NCBI GenBank assembly: GCA_030044045.1
Contig: JASHWO010000013.1
Location: forward strand, 1-6,636
DNA from: Acidimicrobiales bacterium
GTDB lineage: Bacteria > Actinomycetota > Acidimicrobiia > Acidimicrobiales > RAAP-2
Direction: 5' to 3'
Length of the DNA stretch: 6,636 nucleotides
Positions within the stretch are counted from its first letter, which is position 1. Each line of letters starts with the position of its first letter. Positions 5,531-6,636 of the stretch are shown one piece after another. The notes beneath the pieces are model-generated. The model searched no databases. It was not told where the DNA came from and saw only the letters and a list, made by a program, of their open reading frames with translations. The position numbers and the translations under genes were made by a program.

Positions 5531-6064
5531 ATGGCTCGGGCCAAGAAGACGGTGGCCAAGCGGGCAGCGGCCCGGGAGGCGGCGGGGCGGTCCGGCGACC
5601 GGACCGTGGCCTCCAACCGCCGCGCCCGGCACGACTACGACGTGCTGGAGACCTACGAGTGCGGGATCGTCCTCCAGGGCAGCGAGGTGAAGTCGCTCCG
5701 GGAGGGCAAGGCCCAGCTGGCCGACGCCTACGCCCGGGTGGCCGACGGCGAGCTCTGGCTGTACGGGGTGCACATCCCGCCGTGGCAGTTCGCCACCGGG
5801 CTCGGCGCCCACGATCCCGACCGGCGGCGCAAGCTGCTGGTCCACCGCAAGGAGATCGACGAGCTGATGGGCCGGACCCAGCAGCAGGCCCTGACCCTGG
5901 TGCCGCTCTCCCTCTACTTCCGCGACGGCAGGGCCAAGGTACAGCTGGCCCTGGCCCGGGGCCGCCGGCTCCACGACAAGCGCCAGGCCATCCTCTCCCG
6001 GGAGGCGGACCGCGAGGCAGCCCGGGCCGCCCGGGATGCCCAGCGCTGGCGGGCGATGGGGTGA
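5531..6064 (+). CDS. smpB: SsrA-binding protein SmpB
   Basis: SmpB is the protein partner of tmRNA. It binds the tRNA-like end, brings it to stalled ribosomes and fills the decoding centre with its C-terminal tail. The 177-residue product has the OB-fold core NRRARHDYDVLETYECGI (29-46) and VLQGSEVKSLREGKAQL (47-63), then HIPPW (81-85), LTLVPLSLYF (121-130) and the tail motif LARGRRLHDKR (141-151). The family is usually about 155-165 residues; the extra length is a basic N-terminal stretch (KKTVAKRAAAREAAG). The ATG at 5531 is preferred: further in-frame sequence upstream (from 5384) is Arg/Gly/Pro-rich and unlike SmpB, and a -10-like box ends just before 5531. No Shine-Dalgarno site is well placed, which fits leaderless translation. 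Its target gene ssrA starts 83 bases after the stop, the usual arrangement. Confidence 0.96.
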   Translation: MARAKKTVAKRAAAREAAGRSGDRTVASNRRARHDYDVLETYECGIVLQGSEVKSLREGKAQLADAYARVADGELWLYGVHIPPWQFATGLGAHDPDRRRKLLVHRKEIDELMGRTQQQALTLVPLSLYFRDGRAKVQLALARGRRLHDKRQAILSREADREAARAARDAQRWRAMG

Positions 6065-6088
6065 CGAGGTCCGGCGGGCCCCGTCACC
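6060..6088 (+). terminator. Hairpin spanning the smpB stop codon
   Basis: GGTGACG (6060-6066) and CGTCACC (6082-6088) are a perfect 7-base inverted repeat that includes the smpB TGA. Inside it GGTCC (6068-6072) can pair with GGGCC (6076-6080), making a long, strong hairpin. No T-run follows, so it may be a GC-type terminator separating smpB from ssrA, or an RNA 3'-end protector. Confidence 0.45.
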
Positions 6089-6099
6089 GGTGGGCCGGG

Positions 6100-6105
6100 T
6101 AGGCT
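6100..6105 (+). promoter_or_regulatory. Possible -10 box for ssrA
   Basis: TAGGCT (TANNNT) lies so that transcription would begin near 6112, leaving a leader of about 36 bases to be removed by RNase P at the tmRNA 5' end. No clear -35 is present. Confidence 0.45.
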
Positions 6106-6147
6106 GGTGGGGCTGCCCGGAGCGGGCGGCTGGAGGTACCCGGACAA

Positions 6148-6492
6148 GGGGGTGATTGGTCTCGACTCTGGTTGTCGAGGTGGGAGAAGCGAGCCGTGGT
6201 CTCCGGAGCCACGTTAAAGAGCCGGAACCAAAAACAAACGCCGAGCCTCAGCTCGCGTACGCTGCCTAGGTAGCGTCGTCCGTCCAGCCCCGGCCCTACG
6301 GGCTGGTTCACGGGCGTCATCTCGTAGGGCTCACCTGACGGCCGCTCCGGCCGGCCGGCAGGGACATCGTGCCGGATACGGGGCGTCGCAGCCGCCGGCA
6401 GTGGCGGCGCCCCCGACAATCCCCTGCCGGCTGCGCTCGGAGAAGGCCCATTGAGAGACCGGAGGACGCGGGTTCGATTCCCGCCACCTCCA
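6148..6492 (+). ncRNA. ssrA: Transfer-messenger RNA (tmRNA)
   Basis: tmRNA rescues stalled ribosomes: it enters as an alanyl-tRNA mimic and then encodes a degradation tag. The 5' end GGGGGTG (6148-6154) pairs with CACCTCC (6485-6491) over 7 bases with one G-U, followed by discriminator A6492. The next bases are CGA, so CCA is not encoded. The T arm is GCGGG, loop TTCGATT, CCCGC (6468-6484), and GATTGGTCTCGAC is the conserved D-like part. Helix P2 joins 6166-6173 with 6457-6464. Pseudoknot PK1 can form from 6195-6199/6209-6213 with 6202-6206/6222-6226. PK2 can form from 6293-6300/6323-6330 with 6315-6319/6336-6340. A further 10-base stem joins 6354-6363 and 6422-6431. The length, 345 bases, is normal. 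The gene follows smpB. Both ends are supported by pairing. Confidence 0.95.
6237..6269 (+). other. ssrA: tmRNA tag-peptide reading frame
   Basis: Only one frame after PK1 ends in a plausible tag: AEPQLAYAA (6240-6266) followed by TAG at 6267-6269. If the resume codon is AAC at 6237, which lies 10 bases after PK1 as in E. coli, the encoded tag is NAEPQLAYAA; if it is GCC at 6240, it is AEPQLAYAA. In both cases one alanine from the charged tmRNA comes first. The Ala-Ala end is standard, but the Leu or Val usually before it is Tyr here. Confidence 0.75.
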
Positions 6493-6636
6493 CGAGATTG
6501 ATGACACGAAAAGCCAACCAATCGGAGCCCATTGTCCCTAGTGGCGCCGTCGAGATTATGAAAGGTGTCCTTGAGTAAGGAGCACCGTTCGGTATCCAAT
6601 ATGAGGACGCCGGCTCAGATCAGAACTCGATCCGGT
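6493..6636. other. Low-GC tail after ssrA, no gene supported
   Basis: These 144 bases are about 53% GC by direct count, against about 70% or more for the neighbouring genes. A 25-codon frame from 6501 to a TAA at 6576-6578 has no ribosome-binding site and no recognisable product. An ATG at 6601 stays open to the window edge, but the GGAG before it is about 18 bases away. No clear T-tailed terminator for ssrA is visible. The start of a foreign element integrated at ssrA is possible. Confidence 0.5.

Noticed and set aside
5345..5974. Upstream in-frame extension of mec to a 350-residue protein
   Set aside because: The added part is antisense to smpB, is not JAMM-like, and the ATG at 5344 gives the normal Mec length.
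6501..6578. 25-codon small protein after ssrA
   Set aside because: No ribosome-binding site, no recognisable sequence, and short frames arise easily by chance in lower-GC DNA.
6084..6599. Minus-strand 171-codon frame
   Set aside because: It is antisense to the tmRNA; the GGGGNRTRV segment is the usual false protein read from the reverse of a tRNA-like T arm.

Overview
The window is a GC-rich (about 70% or more in most genes) bacterial chromosome segment with actinobacterial features. The gene order mec, cysO, cysM, metallo-beta-lactamase protein, rph, rdgB resembles the Mycobacterium tuberculosis Rv1334-Rv1341 neighbourhood, but without the rhomboid and murI genes found there. Several promoters look like bare TANNNT -10 boxes, and two genes appear leaderless or nearly so. 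A GC-rich actinomycete outside Mycobacterium, possibly of the Acidimicrobiia type, would fit; the exact lineage is inference.

Layout. The plus strand opens with the 3' end of a DoxX-family membrane protein gene (to 340). Convergent with it is a small FitA/FitB-type (VapBC-like) toxin-antitoxin operon (1022 down to 349). Its base composition is nearer 60% GC, and a cluster of TGCTA repeats lies in front of it. From 5344 down to 1149 runs a minus-strand block of six genes: mec, cysO, cysM, an MBL-fold hydrolase related to Rv1339, rph and rdgB. A strong hairpin follows rdgB. smpB diverges from mec at 5531, and ssrA, the tmRNA gene, follows it at 6148-6492. The last 144 bases drop to about 53% GC and contain no gene I can support.

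How the genes work together. CysO is a ThiS/MoaD-like sulfur carrier ending in Gly-Gly. CysM is a PLP enzyme of the type that joins O-phosphoserine to the CysO thiocarboxylate, and Mec is a JAMM protease that releases cysteine from the CysO-Cys adduct. All three pieces are present with their diagnostic residues, so this is a thiocarboxylate-dependent cysteine pathway. The downstream genes are housekeeping: a possible cAMP phosphodiesterase-like MBL protein, RNase PH for RNA 3' ends, and an inosine/xanthosine triphosphate pyrophosphatase. SmpB and tmRNA together form the trans-translation ribosome-rescue system.

The points most worth a second look are an unusual tmRNA tag ending in Tyr-Ala-Ala, an unavoidable Gly-rich N-terminal extension of about 50 residues on RNase PH, the repeat-containing leaderless divergent mec/smpB promoter region, the repeats in front of the toxin-antitoxin operon, and the composition change right after ssrA. 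I did not find a wholly undescribed system.
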